NCBI GenBank assembly: GCA_937958885.1
Contig: CALGMT010000004.1
Span: forward strand, 31,770 to 95,769
Direction: 5' to 3'
Length of the DNA stretch: 64,000 bases
From: an uncultured bacterium
Lineage (GTDB): Bacteria > Verrucomicrobiota > Kiritimatiellia > CAIVKH01
In this document: positions 33,608 through 42,990 of the stretch, piece by piece
Position numbering within the stretch: the first letter of the stretch is position 1
Layout of the letters: the number at the start of each line of letters is the position of its first letter
Notes under the pieces: generated by a model
Seen by the model: the letters and a program-made list of their open reading frames with translations, nothing else
The model's database searches: none
Told to the model about the DNA's origin: nothing
Position numbers and translations under genes: made by a program

Positions 33608-35028
33608 GCAGCGAAACGACCATTCTCTGGTTCAGACGCGATCTGCGGCTTGCTGACCATGACGCCTTGAACGCGGCGCGCGTCCGCGGAAGTTGCGTCA
33701 TCCCTGTGTTTATTTGGGCGCCGGAGGAGGAAGCGCCCTGGCAGCCAGGCGCGGCATCCCGGTGGTGGCTGCACCAGAGCCTACACGCGCTACGGGTTTC
33801 CCTGCGAGAGTTGGGAAGCGACTTGATCATTCGGCGCGGTCCGTCGCTAGACGCCATCCGGCAGTTGATAGCAGAGACGGGCGCGACGGCAGTTTATTGG
33901 AGCAGACTTTACGAACCCGCAGTTATTGAACGGGACCGCGTGATCAAAACCGCGCTTCGCGAGGCGGGTATCGAAGCAAAGTCCTTCAATGCGGCCCTGC
34001 TCCACGAGCCATGGACAGTCCAGACGACGCAGGGCAAGCCGTACCAGGTCTTCACGCCTTTCTATCGCGCGTGTCAGGCGCTGGGCGACCCCTCAACGCC
34101 GCTGAAGAAACCGACAGCTTTACCGCCGATTCCTGCCCTCGCATCACTGGAGATCGATGCGCTCGAATTGCTTCCATCAATCCGCTGGTACACGGGAATA
34201 GCAGCGGCTTGGCAGCCGGGCGAAGAGGGTGGGCTGAAGCGGCTCGGCGGGTTTGCCCCGATCGCGCCCCGCTACAAATCTGAGCGCGATCGCCCGGACT
34301 TGGAGAGCACCTCGCGACTCTCGCCGCATCTTCATTTTGGCGAGATCAGTCCGCGCCAAGTGTGGTGGGCGATTCGCAAGGCGCATCCGGGCGGAGCTGC
34401 TGAGCCGTATCTCCGACAACTCATTTGGCGGGAGTTTGCGCACCATTTGCTTTACCACTTCCCCCACACGACGTCCGAACCGTTGCGCCCGGAATTCAAG
34501 CGCTTCCCATGGTCTGAAGATGCGCGCCTGCTCCGCGCTTGGCAGAAGGGCCGAACCGGATATCCGATCGTTGATGCCGGCATGCGCGAGCTATGGCATA
34601 CCGGGTGGATGCACAACCGCGTTCGCATGATTGTCGCGTCGTTTCTCGTCAAGGATCTCCTCGTTCCGTGGCAGGCCGGGGCTCGCTGGTTCTGGGATAC
34701 CCTGGTGGACGCCGATCTTGCCAACAATTCGTTGGGCTGGCAGTGGACGGCCGGTTGCGGCGCCGACGCCGCTCCGTATTTTCGGATATTCAATCCCGCT
34801 TTGCAGGGTGAAAAGTTCGATCCGGACGGCGCATATGTACGGCGTTGGGTTCCCGAACTCGCTCGCATCGACACGCGCGGACTGCACCGCGTCTTCGAGC
34901 GGGATCGGCAGGAGTTAGCCGCCGCGGGCGTTGAAGTGGGTCGAGACTATCCCGCAGCGCTGGTCGATCACTCTGCCGCGCGCGATGCGGCGCTGGCGGC
35001 ATACGATCGGATCAAACGCTTCGAGTAA
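33604..35028 (+). CDS. phr: Deoxyribodipyrimidine photolyase (cryptochrome/photolyase family)
   Basis: Blue-light flavoenzyme that repairs UV-induced pyrimidine dimers. The 474-residue length is typical (about 470). The N-terminal antenna domain has LWFRRDLRLADHDAL; the FAD domain has GEISPRQVWW, LIWREFAHHLLYH, GRTGYPIVDAGMRELW, and NNSLGWQWTAGCG with the tryptophans used in photoreduction. ATG 33604 is set by the family N-terminus and the four-base overlap with the SRPBCC gene. It closes the photo-oxidative cluster. Whether CPD or 6-4 lesions are repaired cannot be decided by eye, though motifs fit CPD class I. Confidence 0.94.
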   Translation: MSSETTILWFRRDLRLADHDALNAARVRGSCVIPVFIWAPEEEAPWQPGAASRWWLHQSLHALRVSLRELGSDLIIRRGPSLDAIRQLIAETGATAVYWSRLYEPAVIERDRVIKTALREAGIEAKSFNAALLHEPWTVQTTQGKPYQVFTPFYRACQALGDPSTPLKKPTALPPIPALASLEIDALELLPSIRWYTGIAAAWQPGEEGGLKRLGGFAPIAPRYKSERDRPDLESTSRLSPHLHFGEISPRQVWWAIRKAHPGGAAEPYLRQLIWREFAHHLLYHFPHTTSEPLRPEFKRFPWSEDARLLRAWQKGRTGYPIVDAGMRELWHTGWMHNRVRMIVASFLVKDLLVPWQAGARWFWDTLVDADLANNSLGWQWTAGCGADAAPYFRIFNPALQGEKFDPDGAYVRRWVPELARIDTRGLHRVFERDRQELAAAGVEVGRDYPAALVDHSAARDAALAAYDRIKRFE

Positions 35029-35032
35029 AAGG

Positions 35033-35061
35033 CTGACGCTTTTCTCACAATGAGCTAACCT
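35033..35061 (+). promoter_or_regulatory. Pho-box-like repeats before phoB
   Basis: Three 7-mers phased by 11 bases: CTGACGC (35033-35039), CTCACAA (35044-35050) and CTAACCT (35055-35061), each separated by 4 bases. They resemble the CTAACAC pair before the porin gene. They lie 48 bases before phoB, consistent with autoregulation. The assignment is by pattern only. Confidence 0.55.
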
Positions 35062-35108
35062 GTTTCTTGGAGTGTGTCGTTCGTTAAGTTGGGTGTGAAA
35101 GGAGCGAC

Positions 35109-35795
35109 ATGGCCAAGAAGAAGATACTGCTCATCGAGGATGATGAGGACATACAAGAGCTCGTTTCCTACCATCTCGGCAAGGAAGGGTATGCCGTTCA
35201 GGTTGTGGGGGCCGGAGAATCGGCGCTCGATACGGCGCGAAAAACTGCGCCCGACTTGATTTTGCTGGATTTGATGCTGCCGGGAATCGACGGCTTGCAG
35301 GTTTGCCGCAATCTGCGCAACGACGCGAAAACGCGCCATATCCCCATTGTGATGGTGACCGCGAAGGGCGAGGAAACCGACATTGTCACGGGCCTCGAGG
35401 TCGGCGCCGACGACTATCTGACCAAGCCGTTCAGTCCCAAGGTGCTCGTTGCGAGAATTCGAAATATCATGCGCCGAAAGGCGCGCGATGTTGCCGACGA
35501 CGCGTCGCCGATCGCGGTGCACGACATCGTGATTCACCCCGGTCGCCACGAGGTCCTCGTGAAGGGAAAACGCATCGATCTGACCTTCACCGAATTTCGA
35601 GTGCTTCAGTTCCTCGCTCGGCGACCCGGATGGGTGTATACACGTCAGCAGATTGTGGACGCGGTGCGCGGCGAGGACTATGCCGTGACGGATCGTTCGG
35701 TGGATGTGCAAATCGTCGGCCTTCGTCGAAAACTCGGCGCGGCGGGCGATTGCATCGAAACTGTCCGAGGAGTCGGTTATCGCTTCAGGGAATAG
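35109..35795 (+). CDS. phoB: Phosphate regulon response regulator PhoB
   Basis: OmpR-family response regulator, 228 residues. The receiver domain (1-120) has IEDDED, the phospho-acceptor Asp54 in LILLDLMLPG, MVTAKGEE, and DDYLTKPFSP. The DNA-binding winged helix (about 135-228) contains KRIDLTFTEFRVLQFLA and the C-terminal VRGVGYRFRE. It is called PhoB because it precedes porin, pstSCAB and phoU and has the VMVTAKGEE sequence typical of the family. No sensor kinase PhoR is present in the window. AGGAG lies before ATG 35109. Confidence 0.9.
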   Translation: MAKKKILLIEDDEDIQELVSYHLGKEGYAVQVVGAGESALDTARKTAPDLILLDLMLPGIDGLQVCRNLRNDAKTRHIPIVMVTAKGEETDIVTGLEVGADDYLTKPFSPKVLVARIRNIMRRKARDVADDASPIAVHDIVIHPGRHEVLVKGKRIDLTFTEFRVLQFLARRPGWVYTRQQIVDAVRGEDYAVTDRSVDVQIVGLRRKLGAAGDCIETVRGVGYRFRE

Positions 35796-35816
35796 TCGGC
35801 AGAGCATCTTCGACTC

Positions 35817-35845
35817 CTCACGCAATCCTAACACATCGCTAACAC
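35817..35845 (+). promoter_or_regulatory. Pho-box-like repeats before porin and pst genes
   Basis: CTAACAC (35828-35834), ATCG, CTAACAC (35839-35845): a perfect pair with an 11-base period, with a weaker CTCACGC (35817-35823) in the same phase. About 25 bases downstream is a TTTATA/TATAGG -10 candidate (35870-35877), so the boxes occupy the activator position near -35. This is the best match in the window. Confidence 0.68.
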
Positions 35846-35938
35846 TCGGCGTGGAGCATCCGAACGTTCTTTATAGGCTTTCTCGCACTGGATGGCATGT
35901 AAAGGACACGAACCAAAACAAGACCACAGGAGATTATC

Positions 35939-37051
35939 ATCAAAAAGTCAACAATGCTGGGCCTGGTGACCGCCGCCGTCACGGGATTGACCGTAACGGC
36001 TCAAGAGAGCAAACCGGCCGCAACCTGGACCGATAAAGTCACGGTAAAGGGAGATGTCCGCGTTCGCTACGAAAGTATCGAGGAAGACGGCAAGCCGGAC
36101 CGTCAGCGCGATCGCTTTCGTCTCCGCCTTGGTGTCGATGCCAAGCCCTCGGATGAGTTGAAGGTTGGCGCGCGCCTAACGTCCAGCGACGGCGGCGACC
36201 GCCTATCCCGCAATTCCACCTTCACGGGCGCGGGTTCCAAAAAAGATATTTATATCGACCTCGCCTTCATTGAGTATAGTCCGGCGGCTGTTGAAGGGTT
36301 CAGCCTGATCGCCGGAAAAATGGAGAACCCGTACACTGCCGTTGCAGATCATATCTGGGACAGCGACTACACGCCGGAAGGCGTCGCGGTGAAATACGCG
36401 GCGGGTGGCGATGTCAAGGCGACGCTGGCGGCGGGTTACCACTGGTTGATCGAGCGCTCGGCGAGCGAAGACGACGCCAAGCAGCTCGGCGTTCAAGGCG
36501 CGGTTAGAATCAAGACCGGCGACGACTCCTCGCTGCTCGCCGGCGTCGGCTACTACGCAACCCAGGAGTTGGACGGCTTCCCGCTGATTGACGACAAGTC
36601 GTTCGGCAATTCCACCGTAAAAGTGGTGGACGGAGACAAGACCAATTCGTTGTTCGCCTCCGAATTCGAAGTGCTGGAACTTTTCGCGCAGTTCGCGGCG
36701 AACGTCGGCCTGCCCTTCTCGGTGTACGGCTCCTACGCGATCAACCAGGACGCCGATTCCGACGACACGGCATGGATCGCCGGCTTTACTGTCGGCAAAA
36801 CCAAGGAAGTCGGGTCGCTCGAAGGCGGCTATAATTACCGCGTTATCGAGAAGGATGCCGTGCTCGGCGCCCTGACCGATTCCGATTTCATCGGCGGCGG
36901 AACGAATGGCGAAGGCCACAAGTTCTATGTCCGCTACCAACTCGCAAAGAACCTGCAGCTTGGCGCGACCTACTTCCTCAACGCCAAGGATCCGGATGAA
37001 AAGGATATCGAGTACCAGCGCCTCCAAATCGATCTCGCGGCTCGCTTCTGA
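35939..37051 (+). CDS. Putative phosphate-regulon porin, apparent ATC start
   Basis: Outer-membrane beta-barrel protein, about 370 residues, with signal peptide and alternating strands such as VKGDVRVRYES, LRLGVDAKP, and a C-terminal RLQIDLAARF ending in phenylalanine, the barrel signature. It lies between phoB and pstS and probably admits phosphate. The first in-frame ATG is at 35954, giving a signal peptide with no positive charge. The frame upstream reads ATC AAA AAG TCA ACA ATG, with AGGAG ending six bases before the ATC. Starting at ATC 35939 gives an MKKSTMLGLV-type signal peptide, so ATC is preferred. Confidence 0.75.
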   Translation: MKKSTMLGLVTAAVTGLTVTAQESKPAATWTDKVTVKGDVRVRYESIEEDGKPDRQRDRFRLRLGVDAKPSDELKVGARLTSSDGGDRLSRNSTFTGAGSKKDIYIDLAFIEYSPAAVEGFSLIAGKMENPYTAVADHIWDSDYTPEGVAVKYAAGGDVKATLAAGYHWLIERSASEDDAKQLGVQGAVRIKTGDDSSLLAGVGYYATQELDGFPLIDDKSFGNSTVKVVDGDKTNSLFASEFEVLELFAQFAANVGLPFSVYGSYAINQDADSDDTAWIAGFTVGKTKEVGSLEGGYNYRVIEKDAVLGALTDSDFIGGGTNGEGHKFYVRYQLAKNLQLGATYFLNAKDPDEKDIEYQRLQIDLAARF

Positions 37052-37064
37052 TTCACCGATTCGC

Positions 37065-37096
37065 GGGGCGGGCCGCAAGGCCCGCCCCAAACTTTT
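37065..37096 (+). terminator. Rho-independent terminator after porin
   Basis: GGGGCGGGCC-GCAA-GGCCCGCCCC (10-bp perfect stem, 37065-37088) followed by AAACTTTT. It separates porin from pstS by attenuation or full termination; no clear second promoter is seen before pstS, though 120 bases are available. Confidence 0.8.
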
Positions 37097-37219
37097 CGAT
37101 ATTTGGCGGGCACCCGACGGCGAATATGGGCGCAGGGGCTTAATCATTTCGAGAGTTGATGATGCGCCGCATGCCGCGGCGGTCCGGCTCTCCTAACCCC
37201 AAAAAAGGACGTATACACG

Positions 37220-38194
37220 ATGAAAACGAAGATCATGCGCTCCGGCCTCGCTGGAGCACTCGCTGCAGCCATGTCGGCCGGCTCGGCGTTCGCTGGTCCG
37301 GTCAAAGTTGACGAGCGGATCGCCCCCTATTCACGAGTGGAAGGCGTCTCCGGCAACCTGAACAGCATCGGTTCTGACACGTTGAACAACCTGATGACGC
37401 TGTGGGCCGAAGGGTTCCGCGCCGTCTATCCGAACGTCAACATTCAGATCGAAGGCAAAGGATCGTCGACGGCGCCGCCGGCCCTCATCGAGGGGACCGC
37501 ACAAATCGGTCCGATGAGCCGTCCGATGAAGTCTTCCGAGATTGATGCCTTCGAGAAAAAGTTCGGCTACAAGCCCACAGAGATCCGCGTGGCTGTCGAT
37601 GCCTTGGCCGTGTTTGTCCACAAGGACAATCCGATTAAGGGCCTGACAATGCAGCAGGTGGACAGCATCTTTTCGTCCACCCGCAAAATGGGCGGTCCGG
37701 ACATTACGACGTGGGGGCAACTCGGGTTGACCGGCGATTGGGCGAACCGCCCGATCTCGCTCTTCGGCCGCAACAGCGCCTCCGGCACCTACGGATTCTT
37801 CAAGGACCATGCGCTCTCCAAGGGCGACTTTCGCGCGACGGTGAAGGAGCAACCGGGTTCGTCGTCTGTTGTGCTAGGCGTGGCCGGGGACATCTATGCG
37901 ATGGGATATTCGGGTATTGGGTATATGACCGCCGGCGTCCGCTCTGTTCCTCTTGGTGTAAACGAGGGCGAGTACTTCGAATCCACACCCGAAAATGCGA
38001 TCAGCGGCGATTACCCGCTCGCGCGCTTTTTGATGATCTATATTAACAAAAAGCCCGGCCAGCCGCTCGACACGCTGACTAGCGAGTTTGTTAAATTCAT
38101 CCTCTCCAAGGAAGGCCAGGAGGTCGTTGTCAAGGATGGCTACTTCCCGATGCCTAACGAGGTGATTCAAGAAGAGTTGCAGAAGATTCTGTAA
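37220..38194 (+). CDS. pstS: Phosphate-binding periplasmic protein PstS
   Basis: Periplasmic phosphate receptor of the Pst importer, 324 residues with signal peptide (about 1-25, ending AFA). Phosphate-binding features: [20 protein letters not shown] with SD (in place of the GAG loop), [19 protein letters not shown], and [12 protein letters not shown], the GxxSGT loop. The order pstS-pstC-pstA-pstB-phoU is intact. A strong hairpin after its stop probably lowers expression of the downstream genes relative to PstS. Confidence 0.95.
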   Translation: MKTKIMRSGLAGALAAAMSAGSAFAGPVKVDERIAPYSRVEGVSGNLNSIGSDTLNNLMTLWAEGFRAVYPNVNIQIEGKGSSTAPPALIEGTAQIGPMSRPMKSSEIDAFEKKFGYKPTEIRVAVDALAVFVHKDNPIKGLTMQQVDSIFSSTRKMGGPDITTWGQLGLTGDWANRPISLFGRNSASGTYGFFKDHALSKGDFRATVKEQPGSSSVVLGVAGDIYAMGYSGIGYMTAGVRSVPLGVNEGEYFESTPENAISGDYPLARFLMIYINKKPGQPLDTLTSEFVKFILSKEGQEVVVKDGYFPMPNEVIQEELQKIL

Positions 38195-38204
38195 TTCAGT
38201 TACG

Positions 38205-38246
38205 GCGCGGAGCGCGTGCAACACGCGCTCCGCGCTGCTTTCTTTT
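38205..38246 (+). terminator. Attenuating hairpin between pstS and pstC
   Basis: A 14-bp perfect stem GCGCGGAGCGCGTG / CACGCGCTCCGCGC with a CAA loop (38205-38235) is followed by TGCTTTCTTTT. It sits in the 56-base gap and likely ends most transcripts after pstS, as expected for a binding protein needed in excess. Confidence 0.7.
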
Positions 38247-38250
38247 CACC

Positions 38251-40521
38251 ATGACCGCGCCCCCCGACAAGAAGCCCGTGCGCTACGAGATTGCGGCGTC
38301 TACGATCCGCGTGGATCGCGCGATGCAGCAATTCATCAAGGTCGGCGGAATCAGCATCGTAACAGCGGTATTTGCTATATTCATTTTTATCCTCTGGCAA
38401 ATACTCCCGCTGTTCGCCGCTCCCAAGGTCGAGGAGGATGCGGCATGGAGCGTCCCGCCCGGTCCGCATGCCGCAATGGGTGTGGATGAATGGTCGGCGC
38501 TCGCCTTTTTCCTGGATCGAGAGGGCGAACTGACTTTTTTCCGCATTGAGAACGGGGCGATCCATCGCCAACGCCTGCCTCTGCCCGATGGCGAGCGTAT
38601 GACCGCGTCGCGGTATCATCCCAAGCGCCAGGACATCATCGTCGGCACGGATCAGGGCAAGGTGCTCTTCGTTCATTTGAATTATCGAGCCTCGTTTCTA
38701 GATGGCGCGCGACGTGTGGAGGCTGACGTCGACGCGTCGCCCGCCCTCTTGGTTGGCGCGCCCGGCCACGCCGTCCTCGACGTCGATATGGACGGCGCCG
38801 GAGGACAAAAAATCGCAGCAGTAATTCAGGACATCGACGGACGACGCACACTAACGGCTGCGCTGGTCAGCCAGCGGCGCACGCTCATCGGCGGCGGCGC
38901 CTGGCGTGTGACGAAACAGATCGATCTAACCGAACAATTGGCCGAGCCGCCGCGCAAAGCCCTGCTCAATGAACGCGCCGACAGCGTGCTGGTGCTTACG
39001 GCAGGTAGCAAGATTCAATACTTTCTTCGAACAGGGGATGAGCTGAACCTGGTACAGACTTTTGAACCCTTCCCACCCGAGTCCGGCGAGATTCTAGCCG
39101 ATGCCGAATATCTCTTCGGCGACGACTCCCTGGTCTGCTGGAGTGAACGGGGCGCCAATGTGATTTTCTCTCTGTTCAATCAACCGGGAAAAGGCCGCAT
39201 TTTTGGGAAAACCAAGACATTCCCCGCGCTCGAAGGCGGGGTCACCGGATATGCCAAGAGCGTGAGAAACAAGGCCTTCCTGCTGACCGGCCCCAAACGC
39301 GCTTCCTTGAGATTCGCCACAACCGAAGCCATTCGATGGGAACACGATGTGCCCTACGCCTTGCAGGGCGGGTTTATCGGACCGAAATACGACTCCGTTT
39401 GGTTGCTCGACGTTGCCAACAGGCTGCACCGGCTTGCCGTTCACGACCCCCACCCCGAGTCGAGCATCCGCGCATTTTTCGGAAAAATCTGGTATGAGGG
39501 CGCCGCAGAGCCCAAATACGAGTGGCAGAGCACAGGCGGCGCGGATGAGTTTGAGCCGAAACTCTCCATGGTCCCGCTGTTGATCGGTACGCTGAAAGGC
39601 ACGCTGTACGCGATGTTGTTCTCCGTTCCGCTCGCGCTGCTGGCCGCTCTCTATACCTCGCAGTTTGCGCACCCGAATTTCAAGCGCTTCGTGAAGCCGA
39701 TTATGGAAATCATGGCTTCGCTTCCCTCCGTCATTCTCGGCTTCCTCGCCGCGCTCTGGCTCGCGCCGCTGGTCGAGCAACGCGTGCCCTCTTTCATGTT
39801 GTTGATTCTCGCGCTGCCCCTGTCGTCCGTGGTGTTCGGCGCGTTATGGAATCGCATGCCGTACAGCATCCGCAAACACATCCGCCAGGGCTACGAGTTT
39901 ATTTTCATCGTTCCGCTGCTGGCGATCGCCGCCTACGCCGCATGGAAGCTGGGGCCGCTGATCGAATCGATGTTTTTCGTCGCGCGCGATCTCTCCACGG
40001 GTCAGCCGGTGGCCGATTTCCGGCTCTGGTGGGTGCAGACGACGGGGCTTCCCTTTGAGCAGCGCAACTCGCTCGTCGTCGGATTGATGATGGGCTTTGC
40101 GGTCATCCCGATCATTTTCACCATCGCAGAGGATTCTTTGTCCAACGTTCCGCCCTCGTTTCGATCCGCATCGCTGGCCCTGGGGGCCAGCCGCTGGCAG
40201 ACCGCGATTCGCGTCATTTTACCTACCGCCTCTGCCGGCATTTTCTCCGCGATCATGATCGGTTTCGGACGCGCGGTCGGCGAGACCATGATCGTGCTGA
40301 TGGCCACGGGCAATACCCCCATCATGGATTTCAATATCTTTTCCGGGATGCGCACGCTTTCCGCCAACATCGCAGTGGAACTGCCAGAAGCGCCCCACCA
40401 CAGCACCCTCTATCGCGCCCTTTTCCTCGGCGCCATGTTGCTCTTTTTGATGACCTTTTTCGTCAACACGCTGGCCGAACTGCTTCGGCATCACCTGCGC
40501 GAGAAATATAAGGCGATCTGA
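38251..40521 (+). CDS. pstC: Phosphate ABC transporter permease PstC, long form
   Basis: A 756-residue permease. One helix at about 32-50 is followed by a large periplasmic domain (about 55-440, beta-rich), then the BPD membrane domain (about 450-745) with LIGTLKGTLYAMLFSVPLAL, LPSVILGFLAALWLAPL, and the EAA loop SASLALGASRWQTAIRVILP. The long periplasmic insertion matches the Vibrio/Pseudomonas-type PstC rather than the short E. coli form (about 320). It follows pstS and stops four bases before pstA. A basic cytoplasmic N-terminus precedes the first helix. Confidence 0.93.
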   Translation: MTAPPDKKPVRYEIAASTIRVDRAMQQFIKVGGISIVTAVFAIFIFILWQILPLFAAPKVEEDAAWSVPPGPHAAMGVDEWSALAFFLDREGELTFFRIENGAIHRQRLPLPDGERMTASRYHPKRQDIIVGTDQGKVLFVHLNYRASFLDGARRVEADVDASPALLVGAPGHAVLDVDMDGAGGQKIAAVIQDIDGRRTLTAALVSQRRTLIGGGAWRVTKQIDLTEQLAEPPRKALLNERADSVLVLTAGSKIQYFLRTGDELNLVQTFEPFPPESGEILADAEYLFGDDSLVCWSERGANVIFSLFNQPGKGRIFGKTKTFPALEGGVTGYAKSVRNKAFLLTGPKRASLRFATTEAIRWEHDVPYALQGGFIGPKYDSVWLLDVANRLHRLAVHDPHPESSIRAFFGKIWYEGAAEPKYEWQSTGGADEFEPKLSMVPLLIGTLKGTLYAMLFSVPLALLAALYTSQFAHPNFKRFVKPIMEIMASLPSVILGFLAALWLAPLVEQRVPSFMLLILALPLSSVVFGALWNRMPYSIRKHIRQGYEFIFIVPLLAIAAYAAWKLGPLIESMFFVARDLSTGQPVADFRLWWVQTTGLPFEQRNSLVVGLMMGFAVIPIIFTIAEDSLSNVPPSFRSASLALGASRWQTAIRVILPTASAGIFSAIMIGFGRAVGETMIVLMATGNTPIMDFNIFSGMRTLSANIAVELPEAPHHSTLYRALFLGAMLLFLMTFFVNTLAELLRHHLREKYKAI

Positions 40522-40525
40522 CGTC

Positions 40526-42166
40526 ATGAAGCTTCCGCACCACAAGCTCGGCGATACGCGTCCCGCCGGCGAAACAGGGGTCTGGCTGACCTCCATGGGG
40601 TTGAGCATCGGCCTGTTCATGGTTTTGGCCTTGCTGGGCCTGATTCTTGTCAACGGCATCCGGGTCTTTTGGCCCAAGCCGGTGATCCGTATTGAACTGG
40701 TGCCGGGCAGCGCATCGATTCAGCGCGACCAGCTCATTGTCGGCGGCATCATCAGCAGCACGCGCGACCGCATGATCCCGCAGGAATCCGGCAAAGCGGT
40801 TGAGCGGGAGTGGCATATCCAAGTCGGCAACAAGGACGCATACGGACAGAGCTTTCGCTACATCGCCATCGATGATGCCGCTTCCACGGAGTTCCCGATC
40901 GATGCCATTGTGATCGAGCGGATGGAATACGGACATGCAGTTGGCCTTCCTGTCGCGCTCGCCTTGCCGAATGGCGATCGGTTGGAGGCCGGGGCTGACG
41001 ATTTCGATGCGGCCTTATCGCGCGCCTTGATCGAAGTTCGAAAGCACCGAAAGGAGCTTCTGAAAATTGAAAAAAAGCAGATCGGGCGGATCAATCACGC
41101 GATGACCAGGCTGCGGCTCGCGCCGGGCAAGCTGGCCACGCCCGAGGGCATCGAGCAACAGGCCGCGTTGCAGGCCGCCTACGAGAAACTGGCCGCTGAG
41201 GCCGCCCGTCTTCGCGCTGAATTGGCCAATGGCCAGTTGATCATACGGCTGTTCACGGGCGAAGAGCGCGGTATTCCTTTAGGCCAAGTGGTGCACGTTC
41301 ACTATCCGAACCGCATGACCGTGCGCGAGAAGGTCGCGTTCTTTCTCCATGGGATCCGCGCATTTGTCGCCGACGAGCCACGCGAGGCGAACACGGAAGG
41401 CGGCATATTCCCGGCGATATTCGGCACATTCGTCATGACGTTGCTCATGAGTCTCGCCGTCATGCCATTCGGAATCCTCGCCGCGATCTATCTGCGCGAA
41501 TATGCCAGGCAGGGCTGGTTCACGAGGTCTGTTCGCATTTCGGTGAACAATCTCGCGGGTGTGCCTTCCATCGTTTTTGGCGTTTTCGGTCTCGGCTTCT
41601 TCGTCTACTTCACCGGCGGCAGCATTGACCAGCTCTTCTTCTCGAATGCCCTGCCAACTCCGACCTTTGGCACCGGCGGCATTCTATGGGCCGCGCTGAC
41701 GCTTGCGCTGATGACCGTTCCGGTGGTGATTGTCTCGACGGAAGAAGCGCTAGCCGCCGTTCCGCGGGGCACCCGCGAAGGATCGCTCGCGCTCGGCGCA
41801 TCGAAATGGCAGACCATTTATCGCATCGTCCTGCCTGCCGCCGCGCCCGGCATTATGACCGGGCTCGTTCTTGCCATGGCCCGCGGCGCGGGCGAGGTCG
41901 CCCCGCTCATGCTGGTCGGCGTGGTCAAACTCGCCCCCACCCTGCCCATCGACGATCTCTTCCCATTTATCCACCTGGACCGCAAATTCATGCATCTCGG
42001 ATTTCACATCTACGATCTCGGCTTTCAATCGCCCGATTCCGATGCCGCGCGGCCCATGGTCTTCGCCACCACGCTCTTTTTGATCGCCCTCGTCGTCGTG
42101 CTCAACCTCGGCGCCATTATCATCCGCGAGCGCCTGCGCCGAAAATATGCCACTGGAGCCTTCTAG
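40526..42166 (+). CDS. pstA: Phosphate ABC transporter permease PstA, long form
   Basis: A 546-residue permease paired with PstC. One helix (about 22-46) precedes a periplasmic domain (about 50-290) with a charged coiled region (KHRKELLKIEKKQIGRINHA and EKLAAEAARLRAEL). The membrane domain (about 295-540) has PAIFGTFVMTLLMSLAVMPFG, NLAGVPSIVFGVFGLGFF, and the EAA loop GSLALGASKWQTIYRIVLP. The added periplasmic region resembles the DUF3333-type PstA found with long PstC. A four-base gap follows pstC. Confidence 0.93.
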   Translation: MKLPHHKLGDTRPAGETGVWLTSMGLSIGLFMVLALLGLILVNGIRVFWPKPVIRIELVPGSASIQRDQLIVGGIISSTRDRMIPQESGKAVEREWHIQVGNKDAYGQSFRYIAIDDAASTEFPIDAIVIERMEYGHAVGLPVALALPNGDRLEAGADDFDAALSRALIEVRKHRKELLKIEKKQIGRINHAMTRLRLAPGKLATPEGIEQQAALQAAYEKLAAEAARLRAELANGQLIIRLFTGEERGIPLGQVVHVHYPNRMTVREKVAFFLHGIRAFVADEPREANTEGGIFPAIFGTFVMTLLMSLAVMPFGILAAIYLREYARQGWFTRSVRISVNNLAGVPSIVFGVFGLGFFVYFTGGSIDQLFFSNALPTPTFGTGGILWAALTLALMTVPVVIVSTEEALAAVPRGTREGSLALGASKWQTIYRIVLPAAAPGIMTGLVLAMARGAGEVAPLMLVGVVKLAPTLPIDDLFPFIHLDRKFMHLGFHIYDLGFQSPDSDAARPMVFATTLFLIALVVVLNLGAIIIRERLRRKYATGAF

Positions 42167-42181
42167 CCACGGAACCGCCCT

Positions 42182-42967
42182 ATGAATGCCACCCTCGAAG
42201 CCGATCCCGCGCTCGACATCGTTATCGATGTCAAGAATGTCAGTTTCTACTACGGCGCCCACCAGGCTCTGTTCAACTTGAACATGCGCATTCCGCGCCG
42301 CCAATGCACCGCGTTCATCGGCCCGTCCGGTTGCGGAAAATCCACGTTTCTGCGCTGCATCAACCGGATGAACGACCTGATCGACGGTGTCCGCATGGAG
42401 GGCTCGCTGTTGCTCGACGGCATGGAGCTGAACTCCCCGCACGTCGACGTCATCGCGCTGCGCCGCCGCGTCGGCATGGTCTTCCAAAAGTCGAACCCCT
42501 TCCCCAAATCGATCTACGAGAACGTAATCTACGGCTTGCGCATCGCCGGCGTGAACAATCGTTCCGTGCTCGATGAAACGGTCGAAAGATGCCTTCGCAA
42601 AGCGGCGCTATGGGATGAGGTCAAGGACCGTTTGCACGATTCCGCGCTTCAGCTCTCCGGCGGCCAGATGCAGCGTCTTTGCATCGCGCGGAGCATCGCC
42701 GTGAACCCGGAGGTGATCCTGATGGATGAGCCGTGTTCCGCGCTAGACCCGCGCGCCACCTCGCGCGTCGAGGACCTCATTGCCGAACTGCGCCAGGAAT
42801 ACACCATCGTCATCGTCACGCACAACATGCAGCAGGCTGCGCGCGTTTCCGACTGGACGGCCTTCTTCTTTGAAGGGAAACTGATCGAGTTCGGCAGCAC
42901 GGAACAGTTGTTCCGCAAACCGGTGAATCAACAAACGCAGGATTACATCACCGGTCGCTTCGGATAG
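42182..42967 (+). CDS. pstB: Phosphate ABC transporter ATP-binding protein PstB
   Basis: ATPase of the Pst importer, 261 residues. Walker [10 protein letters not shown], the PstB-typical [11 protein letters not shown]-loop [16 protein letters not shown], signature [15 protein letters not shown], Walker [13 protein letters not shown], and H-loop [13 protein letters not shown]. It is 15 bases after pstA and 23 bases before phoU. It is a complete, normal PstB. Confidence 0.97.
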   Translation: MNATLEADPALDIVIDVKNVSFYYGAHQALFNLNMRIPRRQCTAFIGPSGCGKSTFLRCINRMNDLIDGVRMEGSLLLDGMELNSPHVDVIALRRRVGMVFQKSNPFPKSIYENVIYGLRIAGVNNRSVLDETVERCLRKAALWDEVKDRLHDSALQLSGGQMQRLCIARSIAVNPEVILMDEPCSALDPRATSRVEDLIAELRQEYTIVIVTHNMQQAARVSDWTAFFFEGKLIEFGSTEQLFRKPVNQQTQDYITGRFG

Positions 42968-42990
42968 GATCGATGTAGAGGAGTATCATC

